Shown: positions 7,563 through 16,768, counted from the first letter of the stretch. The stretch is DNA of 50,901 bases from an uncultured Clostridia bacterium (GCA_947588875.1 CANPZK010000002.1:1-50901), one strand, 5' to 3'. Made by a program: numbers and translations. The notes: generated from the sequence alone by a model not told the origin.

Positions 7563-10325
7563 TTGAACGGCCCTATATTTAAAAATATATTTCGCGAGAT
7601 ATGGGACACAAAGGCGAGGTTTTTATCCATTCTCGCCATAATAGGTCTTGGCGTGGGATTTTTTGTCGGGGTCAAGGCGGCAAGCCCGTCGATGATGAAC
7701 ACCATGAAAAATTACTCGCACGAGCAAAGCATGATGGACTTCCGCCTTGTTTCCACCGTCGGCTTTGACGACGACGACGCGGCGGCGCTTGAAAAAACCG
7801 ACGGAATAGCGCGGGCGCAGGCGGGATATTACACGGACGCGGTGATGAGCGACGGCGGCAAAAAAAGCGTCGTTCGTGTGCATAGCCTTGATAAGGACGA
7901 CAAAATAAACGTCCCCCTGTTGAACGAGGGCAGACTTCCGCGCAAATCCGGCGAGATAGTCGTGGAGGACGCCGCGTATGCCTCTGCGATAGAGATAGGC
8001 GATAAGATAAGCTTTGACAAGACGGTGAAATCGCGGACGAGCGGCGAAAATGAGGATATTCCGCTCAAACGGACGGAGTTTACGGTGGTCGGCAAGGTCA
8101 AATCGCCGCTTTACATATCGTTTCAAAAGGGAAAGACGACGATAGGCAACGGCACAATTTCGTATTATATGATGATACTCCCGCAGGACTTTTCGAGCGA
8201 GAGATACACCGAGCTTTTTCTCCTGACGGATTATTCCGACCGGGGCGGCGACCCGTATGCGGAGGAATATCAGAAGGAGATCGACAAAATCACGCCCAAG
8301 CTCGAAAGCGCCTGCGACGAAAGGCTGAAGGTCTTTGACAAAAACGAGCTTGAGCCGGAGAGAAAGAAGCTGAGCGACGGGAAAAAGGAGCTTGAAAGCG
8401 CGAAAAAGGATACGGACAAGCGGCTGTCGGAGGCAAAGACTCAGATAGACGCGCTCAAAAAGCAGTATGAGCAGGCAATCGTCCCCTCCGGCAACGCGGC
8501 GCTCATAGCGCAGATGAAAAAGCAGATAGAGGACGCGGAGAGCGAATATAATAAAAACAAGGAAAAGGCGGACAAGGAGCTTTCGGAAAAGGAGCAGGAG
8601 ATAGCCGACGGAGAAAAGGAGCTTGAGCAGTTTGACGACATGGAGTCGTATGTGTTCACAAGAGACGACAACCCCGGCTATTCGGAGTTTGAGGACAACG
8701 CCGGCAGAGTAGATGCCGTTGCGACGGTCTTTCCTGTCTTTTTCCTGCTCGTGGCAATACTCGTCTGCGTTACGACTATGACGAGAATGGTCGAGGAGAG
8801 AAGAACGGAGATAGGCACGTTCAAGGCGCTGGGCTACTCAAACGGCTCCATAATCCTTAAATACGTTCTCTACTCCACCGCCGCGGGATTAACGGGCTGC
8901 GTTGCGGGCTGTATTATAGGCTGCCTCACGCTGCCGGGCATAATATTCGATGCCTATGCCATGCTGTATTACATAAAGTCCATGGACATTGTAATTCCCT
9001 GGGACTTAATCGTCGGCGGCTTTATCGTCGCCATACTCTGTACGGCGATAGTGTCGTGGGTGACCTGTCGGCAGGAGCTTATACAGCGCCCTGCGGCTCT
9101 GATGAGGCCCAAAGCGCCTAAGGCGGGAAAGAGAAATGTGCTTGAGAGGATAGGCTTTATCTGGAAAAGAATGGGCTTTACCTCAAAGGTGACCGCGAGG
9201 AATATATTCAGGTACAAGGCGAGATTCTTTATGACCGTTATCGGCGTGGCGGGCTGCACCGCGCTGATTTTGGCGGCGTTCGGCCTTATGGATTCAATAG
9301 GCGGAATAGTTGACAAGCAGTTCGGGGACATAAATCAGTATAATCTCAGCATAGTATTCTCTCAGAAAAAGACCGCCGGCGAAGCCGAAAAGTTTATTGA
9401 TAAGGTTAAAAAGAGCTACGATATAGAAAACTCCATGCCGGTCTATCAGGACGAGATAACGGTATATGACAACGGCTCGGATAAGCAGTACAAGGATACC
9501 TTCCTTGTGGTGCCGTCAAAGCCCGAGGAGCTGCGCAGCACCGTCGATCTTCATTCGAGAGTGCCGAGAGAGGATATAGAGCTTGACGACGGCGGCTGCG
9601 TTATGAGCGAAAAGCTCGCCGGAAATATGAAGCTCAGAGTAGGCGACAGCTTTAAGATAGAGGACAGCGACGGCGCTGTTGCGGAGCTTAAGCTATCGGC
9701 TATATGCGAAAACTATCTTTACAGCTACATATACGTTACTCCGAATTACTATAAGAGCGTATTCGGCAGCGCGGCGGAATATAATATGATAAACACAAGC
9801 TACGACTACCCTTCAGAGGAGAAGAAGGACGCGCTTGCAAGCGAGCTTCTGGAGGACGATGAAATAGTTACCGTGAATTATTCCGATTCCGGCATAGACA
9901 ATTTCAGAAAGATGATGTCGACTCTGAATATGGTCGTGTTCGTTATGATAATATCGGCGGGCGCTCTGGCTTTTGTGGTGCTTTATAACCTTACGAACAT
10001 AAACATAGCGGAGCGCGCGCGTGAGATAGCGACCATAAAGGTGCTTGGCTTTTATAACCGCGAGGTCAGCGAATATATTTACCGCGAGAACATAATTCTT
10101 ACCGTGATAGGCACGCTTTTGGGGCTTGTGCTCGGGGTGTTCTTAAACGGGTTCATAATACAGACGGTAGAGGTTGATATAGTGATGTTCGGCAGGAGCA
10201 TATTGCCGCAGAGCTTTTTCTACGCCGTCGGGCTGACCTTTGCATTTGCGATAATCGTGAATTTCTTTATGTACTTTAAAATGCGAAAAATAGATATGGT
10301 GGAGTCGCTGAAGTCCATAGAGTAG
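7563..10325 (+). CDS. FtsX-like ABC transporter permease with large extracytoplasmic coiled coil
   Basis: This is a 920-residue permease with two FtsX modules. The first membrane segment (about residues 14-35) is followed by a large external region that contains a highly charged, Lys/Glu-rich helical stretch (about 255-360), almost certainly a coiled coil. Membrane segments then cluster near 385-520 and near 550-580, followed by a second external domain, and three more near 795-905. Both modules contain the typical ERRTEIGTFKALGY (near 416) and ERAREIATIKVLGF (near 820) sequences. The start is TTG at 7563 behind GGAGG at 7551-7555. It forms one operon with the upstream ATPase. The family is common in Clostridia, and substrate assignment is not possible here. 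Confidence 0.93.
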   Translation: MNGPIFKNIFREIWDTKARFLSILAIIGLGVGFFVGVKAASPSMMNTMKNYSHEQSMMDFRLVSTVGFDDDDAAALEKTDGIARAQAGYYTDAVMSDGGKKSVVRVHSLDKDDKINVPLLNEGRLPRKSGEIVVEDAAYASAIEIGDKISFDKTVKSRTSGENEDIPLKRTEFTVVGKVKSPLYISFQKGKTTIGNGTISYYMMILPQDFSSERYTELFLLTDYSDRGGDPYAEEYQKEIDKITPKLESACDERLKVFDKNELEPERKKLSDGKKELESAKKDTDKRLSEAKTQIDALKKQYEQAIVPSGNAALIAQMKKQIEDAESEYNKNKEKADKELSEKEQEIADGEKELEQFDDMESYVFTRDDNPGYSEFEDNAGRVDAVATVFPVFFLLVAILVCVTTMTRMVEERRTEIGTFKALGYSNGSIILKYVLYSTAAGLTGCVAGCIIGCLTLPGIIFDAYAMLYYIKSMDIVIPWDLIVGGFIVAILCTAIVSWVTCRQELIQRPAALMRPKAPKAGKRNVLERIGFIWKRMGFTSKVTARNIFRYKARFFMTVIGVAGCTALILAAFGLMDSIGGIVDKQFGDINQYNLSIVFSQKKTAGEAEKFIDKVKKSYDIENSMPVYQDEITVYDNGSDKQYKDTFLVVPSKPEELRSTVDLHSRVPREDIELDDGGCVMSEKLAGNMKLRVGDSFKIEDSDGAVAELKLSAICENYLYSYIYVTPNYYKSVFGSAAEYNMINTSYDYPSEEKKDALASELLEDDEIVTVNYSDSGIDNFRKMMSTLNMVVFVMIISAGALAFVVLYNLTNINIAERAREIATIKVLGFYNREVSEYIYRENIILTVIGTLLGLVLGVFLNGFIIQTVEVDIVMFGRSILPQSFFYAVGLTFAFAIIVNFFMYFKMRKIDMVESLKSIE

Positions 10326-10422
10326 GGCGTATTAAGCGTTTATCCTGACATAACGGCGCAATTTATACTTTGTGCCGCTGTGCTTAAAAATTATTTATAG
10401 TCAAAAGGAGAGGAATGACATT

Positions 10423-10944
10423 ATGGCACAAAATCCGATAGTTACATTCACAATGGAGAACGGCGGAACGATAAAAGCGGAGCTTTATCCCGATGTTGCG
10501 CCGAATACCGTAAACAACTTTCTCAGCCTTGTAAACAGCGGCTTTTATAACGGGCTGACCTTTCACCGCGTTATATACGGCTTTATGATTCAGGGCGGCT
10601 GTCCCAAGGGAAACGGCACGGGAGGTCCCGGCTACGGCATAAAGGGAGAGTTTAAATCAAACGGCTTTAATAACGATTTAAAGCACACCGAGGGCGTGCT
10701 TTCGATGGCGAGGTCTATGATGCCGGACAGCGCCGGCTCGCAGTTCTTTATTATGCACAAAAACGCCCCGCACCTCGACGGGCAGTACGCCGCATTCGGC
10801 AAGGTGATAGAGGGAATGGACGTTGTGAACGCTATCGCCGAGTGCGATACGGATTTCTCCGACAAGCCGCTCGACCCTCAAATCATAAAGAGCGTGACCG
10901 CAGAGACGTTCGGCGTCGAATATCCCGAGCCGGAAAAGGTATAA
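10423..10944 (+). CDS. Peptidyl-prolyl cis-trans isomerase, cyclophilin type
   Basis: The protein is a compact single-domain cyclophilin of 173 residues. It accelerates proline isomerisation during folding and is probably cytoplasmic, since no signal peptide is seen. The core motifs [13 protein letters not shown] near residue 45 and [16 protein letters not shown] near 103, with the catalytic arginine and the FFIM strand, are intact. The frame is open upstream to 10372, but the ATG at 10423 gives the expected [15 protein letters not shown] start and has an AAAAGGAG site 12 nt upstream. The gene stands alone after the FtsX operon and ends at a terminator at 10961. Confidence 0.96.
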   Translation: MAQNPIVTFTMENGGTIKAELYPDVAPNTVNNFLSLVNSGFYNGLTFHRVIYGFMIQGGCPKGNGTGGPGYGIKGEFKSNGFNNDLKHTEGVLSMARSMMPDSAGSQFFIMHKNAPHLDGQYAAFGKVIEGMDVVNAIAECDTDFSDKPLDPQIIKSVTAETFGVEYPEPEKV

Positions 10945-10960
10945 CAAAAAACGATTTATT

Positions 10961-10990
10961 AAACGCTCCTTTTTTTGGGGGCGTTTTTGT
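10961..10990 (+). terminator. Terminator after the cyclophilin gene
   Basis: AAACGCTCC (10961-10969) pairs with GGGGCGTTT (10978-10986, one G-T pair) across a T-rich loop and is followed by more T residues. Confidence 0.75.
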
Positions 10991-11117
10991 TTGCGCCAGG
11001 ATTTATTTTTATCTTAATTAAGATGAAGGTAATACGCGTTCAGCAAGCGCGCCATCGCTGAGCGGCTTGAAAGGCTTGAAATAAAATAAACATATTAAAA
11101 AATCTTCCAAAAACCTG

Positions 11118-11147
11118 TTGCCCGGACAACTTATTTTGTGCTATTAT
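11118..11147 (+). promoter_or_regulatory. Predicted promoter for the structured leader and ABC-2 operon
   Basis: TTGCCC (11118-11123), an 18-bp spacer and TATTAT (11142-11147) form a reasonable sigma-A promoter. Between the terminator at 10990 and this point I see nothing else. Transcription would begin near 11155, about 410 nt upstream of the first ABC gene. Confidence 0.5.
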
Positions 11148-11154
11148 CTTGATA

Positions 11155-11553
11155 CGATGTTTGTCAGGACTCGGCTCTTGCCGCGCCAACAGCAGGAGGA
11201 TACTCCTGCCGCCGCAAAAAAGTACTCATAAAAAGTTCAGCCTCGAAAAAAGTACTCAAAACAGTTCAGCCTCAAGCTGCGGCAGCCGACCGATACCGTT
11301 GCGGTCGGAAAATCAGTCCCTGAAACGCGGCGACGGCAGCTCGGCAAATATCGTCTTACCGCGGCAATTCCGATGCGGAGAGCTTACCGAGATGTGAATT
11401 TTAAACTCGGCAACCTATATTTGCCCGTGTGCAAGCCAAAATGTATGGAGCCGTGAAATTCCGAAGGATAGAATAAAAGCACGGCTAAGCCGACCGCAGT
11501 AATCAGAGGTCTTGCGGCTTGAAGAAAAGCAAGCCTAAGACCGCAACGGAAAG
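11155..11553 (+). ncRNA. Candidate structured leader RNA upstream of the ABC-2 exporter (unassigned)
   Basis: About 400 nt without a convincing reading frame but with many local stems: 11192-11198 with 11203-11209 (7 bp, tetraloop); 11286-11292 with 11302-11308; 11387-11391 with 11406-11410; 11450-11455 with 11480-11485; and a 12-bp interrupted stem 11508-11521 with 11530-11542. An imperfect tandem repeat of about 29 nt lies at 11216-11244 and 11246-11273; both units contain AAAAAAGTACTC and GTTCAGCCTC. The last stem ends 12 nt before the ribosome site of the ATPase gene, a position suited to control of translation. I could not match it to RNase P RNA, tmRNA, a T-box or a known riboswitch consensus. 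Confidence 0.4.
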
Positions 11554-11567
11554 AAAGGTGAGAAATT

Positions 11568-12581
11568 TTGATTTATGTTGACAACATAACAAAGGAGTTT
11601 AAAAAGACGATAAAGCAGCCGGGACTGCTCGGCAGCTTTAAATCCCTGTTTAATCCGAAAACGGAAAAAATCAGGGCGGTAGACGGCATCTCCTTTCATG
11701 TGCCGAAGGGGGAGATACTCGGCTTTATAGGTCCCAACGGGGCGGGGAAATCGACCGTCATAAAGATGCTTACGGGAATACTTACACCAACCTCGGGCAG
11801 CTGCTCGATAGACGGCAAGATACCGCAGAAGGACAGGAAAAACTATGTTCGGGAGATAGGCGTTGTATTCGGACAGCGCACTCAGCTTTGGTGGGATTTG
11901 CCGCTGACGGAAACGTATGCCGTTCTGAAAGAGATCTACGAGGTGGAGGACAGCGCGTATAAGCGGAAGATGGAGCTTTTAAACGAGGTGCTCGATTTGC
12001 AGGACTTCATAAAAAGTCCGGTGCGCACGCTGTCGCTCGGACAGAGAATGAGGGCGGATATAGCGGCGTCGCTTTTGCACAGCCCAAAGGTGCTGTTCCT
12101 CGACGAGCCGACTATCGGGCTTGACGTTGTGGTAAAGGACAATATCAGGCGCGCGATAGCGCAGATAAACGCGGAGGAAAAAACGACTGTTATACTCACC
12201 ACGCACGACCTGAGCGACATTGAGCTGCTCGCCGACAGAATAGTTATGATAGACAAGGGCAAGAATGTTTTCGACGGCACGGTGGGCGAGCTTAAGCAAA
12301 ATTACGGGCAGATGAGAGAGCTGAATTTTGAGCTTCAAAGGGCGGAGGATAAAGCTCTGCTCGAGTACGGAAAACGCTTTAAGCTCGGCGAGGACGACCT
12401 TGCTTTGATAAGCGACGGCGTGAATGTCACTGTGCGCTTCAACAGCGAGCTTGTGCCTGTCGGCGATATGCTCTCCTACACTCTTTCGCGCGTGCGCGTC
12501 AGCGACATAAGCGTCAAGGACGCGGATATAGAGGAGATAATACGCCGCCTGTATAAAAAAGAGGTGAGGATAGATGCGTAG
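11568..12581 (+). CDS. ABC-2 type exporter, ATP-binding protein
   Basis: This 337-residue ATPase has Walker A GPNGAGKSTVIKML near residue 55, the Q-loop FGQRTQLWWDLPL near 104 that is typical of the subfamily whose permeases are of the PF06182 type, the signature LSLGQRMRADIA near 154, Walker B VLFLDEPTIGLD near 176 and H-loop LTTHD near 209. A C-terminal extension of about 100 residues follows the ATPase core. The start is TTG at 11568 behind AAAGGTGAG. It overlaps the first permease gene by 8 bp, so the three genes form one translationally coupled operon. The exported compound is unknown. Confidence 0.94.
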   Translation: MIYVDNITKEFKKTIKQPGLLGSFKSLFNPKTEKIRAVDGISFHVPKGEILGFIGPNGAGKSTVIKMLTGILTPTSGSCSIDGKIPQKDRKNYVREIGVVFGQRTQLWWDLPLTETYAVLKEIYEVEDSAYKRKMELLNEVLDLQDFIKSPVRTLSLGQRMRADIAASLLHSPKVLFLDEPTIGLDVVVKDNIRRAIAQINAEEKTTVILTTHDLSDIELLADRIVMIDKGKNVFDGTVGELKQNYGQMRELNFELQRAEDKALLEYGKRFKLGEDDLALISDGVNVTVRFNSELVPVGDMLSYTLSRVRVSDISVKDADIEEIIRRLYKKEVRIDA

Positions 12582-13392
12582 ATTTTTCAGAACCTATCTT
12601 CCCTTTTCGCGGGCGGGAGTGCAGATGATGCTCGCCTATCGCTCGGATTTCCTGTTTCACCTGATAGGCGAAATGCTTATGTGCATAGTTATGTACTTTG
12701 TCTGGCTCGCGGTTTTTGAAAGCTCGGACGGCTCGACCTTTATGGGCTTTTCGATGACGGATATGACCGTGTACCTCTTTATATCGTTTGTGACGAGCTA
12801 TCTTACATACAGCGACGGCGCTATCGCCCTCGGCGAGGAGATACGCGACGGCTCAATAGTCATGCGAATGATAAAACCGGTAAAGTTTGATATGACGTTC
12901 CTTTTTCAGGAGCTGGGAGGGAGAACCATCGAGGTTATCATAGCTCTCGTTCCGATGTGCGTCTGCGTGGAGGCTTATAAGTTCTGCGTGACCGGCAGCG
13001 TTATGTTCAACCCCGTGTATTTCCTGCTGTTTCTGCTCAGCACGGTTTTGGCGTATCTCGTTTCGTTTTACTTCAACGTCTGCTACGGCTTTACTGCGTT
13101 TTTTCTGAAAAACCTATGGGGTTCTAACGTCCTCAAGGACGCGATAATCAGCTTTTTGTCCGGCTCAAGGATACCGCTTGCGTTTATGCCGCCGGTGCTC
13201 CAGAGCGTGCTGACGTTTTTGCCGTTTGCCTCGCTCAGTTATATTCCCGTTATGATATATATGGGAATGTACGACGGTATGACTATATTCAAATCTATGC
13301 TTTTGCAGGCGTTTTGGCTTTTGGCGTTTTGGGCTTTGAGCAAGCTGATATGGCGGCTCGCCATGAAGCGCCTATGCGTGCAAGGGGGGTGA
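12574..13392 (+). CDS. ABC-2 type permease, first subunit
   Basis: A 272-residue integral membrane protein with about six hydrophobic segments, of the ABC2_membrane_6 (PF06182) type. The cytoplasmic loop GEEIRDGSIVMRMIKPVKF near residue 88 is the conserved coupling region of this family. The ATG at 12574 lies inside the end of the ATPase gene. A second, related permease follows, so the transporter is probably a heterodimer of permeases with the upstream ATPase. Confidence 0.9.
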   Translation: MRRFFRTYLPFSRAGVQMMLAYRSDFLFHLIGEMLMCIVMYFVWLAVFESSDGSTFMGFSMTDMTVYLFISFVTSYLTYSDGAIALGEEIRDGSIVMRMIKPVKFDMTFLFQELGGRTIEVIIALVPMCVCVEAYKFCVTGSVMFNPVYFLLFLLSTVLAYLVSFYFNVCYGFTAFFLKNLWGSNVLKDAIISFLSGSRIPLAFMPPVLQSVLTFLPFASLSYIPVMIYMGMYDGMTIFKSMLLQAFWLLAFWALSKLIWRLAMKRLCVQGG

Positions 13393-13397
13393 GCGGC

Positions 13398-14201
13398 GTG
13401 CTTAAAGGAATAAAAAGACTGCTGAAAATGCATCGCATATTTATCGCTCAGGACCTTAAAAAGCTGATGGAGTATAAGGTGGATTTCCTCACCGGAATGT
13501 TGGGCTTTATTGTTTATCAGACGATAAACCTCATCTTTCTCTGGGTGATTTTCAGCAATATACCGGCTCTGAAGGGCTGGACATACGAGCAGATAATATT
13601 CATTTACGGCTTCTCGCTTTTGCCCAAGGGGATAGACCATCTGTTTTTCGACCAGCTTTGGAACGTCGGTTATTCGTATATATCGCGCGGAGATTTTGAC
13701 AAATATTTGACCAGACCGCTGAATCCGCTTTTTACCGTTATAGTCGAGAGGTTCCAGGTCGACGCGCTCGGAGAGCTTATAGTGGGCGTTGCTCTTATGG
13801 CGTCCACCGTGGGCAGTGTGTCGATACAGTGGAGCGTTCTGAACGTGATTTTGTTTTTGCTCATTCTGCCGTTTGCGACGCTCATATACACCGGCATAAA
13901 GATAATAACGACCGCCGTTGCGTTTTGGACCAAGCGCAGCGGTCAGATAACCCACGTTTTTTATCTTGTGAATGATTTTGCGAAATATCCTACTACGATA
14001 TATAACGACGTAATAAGGAACGTGATAACCTACATTATCCCGTTTGCGTTTACCGCCTTTTACCCCGCGAGCTATTTCCTCACCGGGGAAAATCCGCTGT
14101 TTAATCTCGGCGGCACAGTTATAGCGGCGGCAGTTCTTATGACCGTCGGGGTGCTCCTTTGGAATAAGGGAATGTCCGTTTACGAAAGCGCCGGAAGCTA
14201 A
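13398..14201 (+). CDS. ABC-2 type permease, second subunit
   Basis: A 267-residue membrane protein with about six hydrophobic segments and a coupling loop SRGDFDKYLTRPLNPLF near residue 95, which parallels the loop of the first permease. The frame is open upstream to 13314. The GTG at 13398 is preferred because it lies 8 nt after a GGGG run (13386-13389) and 5 nt after the stop of the first permease; a GTG at 13389 is the alternative. It is the last gene of the exporter operon. Confidence 0.88.
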   Translation: MLKGIKRLLKMHRIFIAQDLKKLMEYKVDFLTGMLGFIVYQTINLIFLWVIFSNIPALKGWTYEQIIFIYGFSLLPKGIDHLFFDQLWNVGYSYISRGDFDKYLTRPLNPLFTVIVERFQVDALGELIVGVALMASTVGSVSIQWSVLNVILFLLILPFATLIYTGIKIITTAVAFWTKRSGQITHVFYLVNDFAKYPTTIYNDVIRNVITYIIPFAFTAFYPASYFLTGENPLFNLGGTVIAAAVLMTVGVLLWNKGMSVYESAGS

Positions 14202-14300
14202 ACAGTGGGAGCGGGGCTTCCTTATATGTTCTGCCTCTCACAAAGAGTTTGTTTTAAATTTGACTGTTTGCGCTGTTTACAAGCCGTTGCCTTATCGGTC

Positions 14301-14391
14301 AAGAAGTTTTGCTTAATTAGGCTTTTGTGCCTGCGAAGTATTTTCGTCGCAGAGGGCGAAGCTAAAAATAACTCTTTGAGCGAAAAAGGGG
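14301..14391 (+). repeat. Intergenic repeat, family D, copy 1
   Basis: This stretch contains TTTTGCTTAATTAGGC, TTTTGTG, TATTTTCGTCGCA and a final GAGCGAAAAAGGGG in the same order as 36122-36225 (where the first block is TTTTGCTTGATTAAG). A shorter relative is at 33757-33785. No coding potential is visible. Confidence 0.55.
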
Positions 14392-14392
14392 T

Positions 14393-14420
14393 TTTAGGGG
14401 GAGCGTCAGCTCCCCCTAAA
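14393..14420 (+). terminator. Strong hairpin downstream of the ABC-2 operon
   Basis: TTTAGGGGGAGC (14393-14404) pairs perfectly with 14409-14420 around a 4-nt loop. There is no T-run, so it may be a transcript-end stabiliser or part of the repeat cluster rather than an intrinsic terminator. Confidence 0.45.
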
Positions 14421-14438
14421 GAACCTAACATTAAAGTA

Positions 14439-14470
14439 GCAGCTTTACCGGCGCAAGTCGGTAAAGCTGC
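14439..14470 (+). repeat. Hairpin repeat, family A, copy 1
   Basis: GCAGCTTTACCG (14439-14450) and its reverse complement (14459-14470) flank an 8-nt loop. The same arms occur at 25166, 26615, 33667 and 38416 with different loops. The rest of the gap to 14677 is AT-rich with nothing recognisable. Confidence 0.85.
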
Positions 14471-14677
14471 GGTCATCGGGAGCGCGTGTTTTTGGCGCCG
14501 CGCAAAAGTAAGGTTACAGAGCCGTTCTGCAAAGGCAGGGCGGCTGTTATTGTAAATAAAAAAATTCAATATTGTTGTAAGATTTAATAAAAATATAAAT
14601 TATAAACCGAAATATCAATATGCAAATCGGCATTTTTCACAAAATTACATTTTCAGGCAAAAAATAATTGAAAAATA

Positions 14678-14706
14678 ATGACTTTTACTGAAAACTGTGG
14701 TATAAT
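14678..14706 (+). promoter_or_regulatory. Predicted promoter for phoH-ybeY-dgkA
   Basis: ATGACT (14678-14683), a 17-bp spacer and a perfect TATAAT (14701-14706) lie about 80 nt upstream of the phoH start. Confidence 0.6.
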
Positions 14707-14786
14707 AACAGATAATTAGGGCGTACACTGATTATCTTGTGTATATCTCATAATTAATTATTTCTATATTTTGAAGGTGAAGTGTT

Positions 14787-15749
14787 CTGGAGCAAATAGT
14801 AAATGTTGACAGAATGGAGCACGCTGTCGCGCTGTTTGGGAGCTTTGACGAAAATATCAGGCTCATTGAGAACGAGTACGCGGTCAATGTTATGAACAGA
14901 GGCTCGGATATAAAAATATCCGGCGACCCGGAGAACGTGATGAAGGCGGCGAAGGTTGTAGAAAGCCTCCTTTCTCTCATCAACCGAGGTGAAAATCTCA
15001 GCGAGCAGAACGTGAGATATTGTATGTCGCTGATAAACGAGGGCAGCGAGGAGAAAATCGAGCAGCTTGCCGGCGATTGCGTGTGCATAACCTCAAAGGG
15101 AAAGCCGGTAAAGCCGAAAACCATAGGTCAAAAAAAGTACTGCAACGCTATCAAGGAAAACACTATAACCTTCGGAATAGGCCCTGCCGGCACAGGAAAG
15201 ACGTATCTTGCCGTCGCCCTTGCCGTTACAGCCTTTCGTTCAAGGCAGGTGAACCGGATAATACTCACCCGTCCGGCTGTTGAAGCGGGTGAAAAGCTCG
15301 GGTTCCTGCCGGGCGATCTTCAAAGCAAGGTCGATCCGTATCTGCGCCCGCTTTATGACGCACTTTTTGATATGCTCGGAGCGGAGACTTATCAAAAATA
15401 CGTAGAGCGCGGCAACATAGAGGTAGCTCCGCTTGCCTATATGCGAGGCAGAACTCTCGACGACAGCTTCATAATACTTGACGAGGCTCAAAACACGACG
15501 GGCGAGCAGATGAAGATGTTTCTCACGAGGCTTGGATTTAACTCGAAAATGGTAATAACCGGCGACGTTACGCAGATAGATTTGCCGCGCGGGGTAAAGT
15601 CCGGACTCAGGGAGAGCGTAAGAATTTTAAGCGGGATAGAGGACATTGCAAGCATTACTTTCAGCGAAAGGGACGTAGTGCGACATCGTTTGGTACAGGA
15701 CATAATAAAGGCGTACGAGAAACTTGAAGAGGTAAAGCGAGGTAAGTAA
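14787..15749 (+). CDS. phoH: PhoH family ATPase (YqfL/PhoH-like)
   Basis: PhoH-like proteins are P-loop ATPases with proposed roles in RNA metabolism, and they usually sit next to ybeY. Walker A GPAGTGKTYLAVALAV (about residue 132) and Walker B FIILDEAQNTT (about 229) are clear, and the N-terminal LFGSFDENIRLIE matches the family. The first ATG (14814) has no ribosome site and would leave only six residues before the conserved LFG segment. A CTG at 14787 lies 6 nt after AAGGTGA, with an in-frame stop just upstream (14778), and gives the expected N-terminal length of about 320 residues in all. I prefer the CTG, with ATG 14814 as the alternative. ybeY starts right after the stop. Confidence 0.92.
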   Translation: MEQIVNVDRMEHAVALFGSFDENIRLIENEYAVNVMNRGSDIKISGDPENVMKAAKVVESLLSLINRGENLSEQNVRYCMSLINEGSEEKIEQLAGDCVCITSKGKPVKPKTIGQKKYCNAIKENTITFGIGPAGTGKTYLAVALAVTAFRSRQVNRIILTRPAVEAGEKLGFLPGDLQSKVDPYLRPLYDALFDMLGAETYQKYVERGNIEVAPLAYMRGRTLDDSFIILDEAQNTTGEQMKMFLTRLGFNSKMVITGDVTQIDLPRGVKSGLRESVRILSGIEDIASITFSERDVVRHRLVQDIIKAYEKLEEVKRGK

Positions 15750-15750
15750 A

Positions 15751-16254
15751 TTGGATAAGATAAGAGTTATAATAACGAATAAGCAAAAGGCGGTAAAAAT
15801 CCCAACGGGCTTGAGAATGCTTATTCGCCGCTGCTGCAACGCGGTGCTCAGACTCGAGGATTTTAAAGGCAGCGCTGAAATAAGCGTTACCTTTGTGGAC
15901 AACGAGCAAATCAAAGAGTACAATAAACAGTACAGAGATAAGGACGCCGTTACCGATGTTTTATCCTTCGGAATGGGCGAAAACGGAAAATACGATATAG
16001 ACCCCGAAACAGGCGCGCAGATACTCGGCGACGTCGTAATATCAATGGAAAAGGCTCTTGAACAGGCAAAGCGCTTTGACCACAGCCTGCAAAGAGAGGT
16101 CGGCTATCTTACGGCTCACAGCGTTCTGCACCTTCTCGGCTATGACCACGAGAGCAATATGGAGAGAATAAGAATGAGGGAGAAGGAGGAGCTGATAATG
16201 GAGCAGCTCGGACTTCCCGCATCGTCAAGCTATGTTATAGGTTCCGGAAGGTAA
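15751..16254 (+). CDS. ybeY: Endoribonuclease YbeY (rRNA maturation factor)
   Basis: YbeY is a zinc-dependent endoribonuclease for 16S rRNA 3' maturation and ribosome quality control. The H-x3-H-x5-H zinc motif is complete in HSVLHLLGYDH near residue 128, and the DVLSFGMGE segment near 68 is also typical. The length, 167 residues, is normal. The start is TTG directly after the phoH stop, with the GAGGTAAG at the phoH end as ribosome site. The order phoH-ybeY-dgkA is the usual one in Clostridia. Confidence 0.96.
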   Translation: MDKIRVIITNKQKAVKIPTGLRMLIRRCCNAVLRLEDFKGSAEISVTFVDNEQIKEYNKQYRDKDAVTDVLSFGMGENGKYDIDPETGAQILGDVVISMEKALEQAKRFDHSLQREVGYLTAHSVLHLLGYDHESNMERIRMREKEELIMEQLGLPASSSYVIGSGR

Positions 16255-16257
16255 GCC

Positions 16258-16764
16258 ATGAGCTTTTTAAGGGGCTTTAAATTTGCTTTCAGAGGAATTA
16301 TTTACGCCGTAAATCACGAGCGTAATATGCGCATACATATCGTAATCGCGGCGTATCTGCTTTATTTTGTCAGCTATTACGGGCTGTCGCCTGCCGAGAT
16401 GTCGGTTCTGCTCGCGGTTATCGCTCTTGTGATATGCCTGGAGCTTATAAACACGGCTGTCGAGCGGGCGTGCGATTTGTATTCCGAAAAATACGACCGG
16501 CTTATCGAAATAGCAAAGGACGTTGCCGCGGGCGCGGTTCTCGTCGCGGCTATGTTCGCGGTCGGAGTTGCGGGATTTTTGCTTTGGCGGCCCGACACGA
16601 TTTGGAGCATAATCCTCTTTCACTGTTCAAGCCCCGAACGCTTTACGCTTTTAGTGCTTACTGCCGTCATAGCGATTTTGTTTATAATAATCGGACCTAA
16701 GCGAATGATAGAAAACGCGGGTTCGTGGTTTTCAAAAAGAAAAAAAACAAAGGATAATGATTAA
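16258..16764 (+). CDS. dgkA: Undecaprenol/diacylglycerol kinase (DgkA family) with C-terminal extension
   Basis: The first 125 residues form a DgkA-type lipid kinase with three membrane helices. The signature ELINTAVERACDL near residue 61 holds the catalytic and metal-binding glutamates. In Gram-positive bacteria the usual substrate is undecaprenol, recycled for cell-wall synthesis. The protein is 168 residues, some 40 longer than usual; the extra C-terminus adds one more hydrophobic segment and a basic tail (FSKRKKTK). The ATG is 4 nt after the ybeY stop. A perfect terminator follows. In related genomes era often comes next; here it is 3.7 kb further on. Confidence 0.93.
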   Translation: MSFLRGFKFAFRGIIYAVNHERNMRIHIVIAAYLLYFVSYYGLSPAEMSVLLAVIALVICLELINTAVERACDLYSEKYDRLIEIAKDVAAGAVLVAAMFAVGVAGFLLWRPDTIWSIILFHCSSPERFTLLVLTAVIAILFIIIGPKRMIENAGSWFSKRKKTKDND

Positions 16765-16768
16765 CAAC

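Noticed and set aside
11149..11397. 82-codon frame in the leader of the ABC-2 operon
   Set aside because: It begins within the likely promoter/start region, has no ribosome site and low-quality composition, and overlaps stable stems; a structured RNA explains it better.
11375..11435. Weak likeness to a SAM-I riboswitch (GCGGAGAG and CTCGGCAACC)
   Set aside because: The conserved GGAGGGAC, GGCCC and ATGAAGCC elements and the terminal stem are missing.
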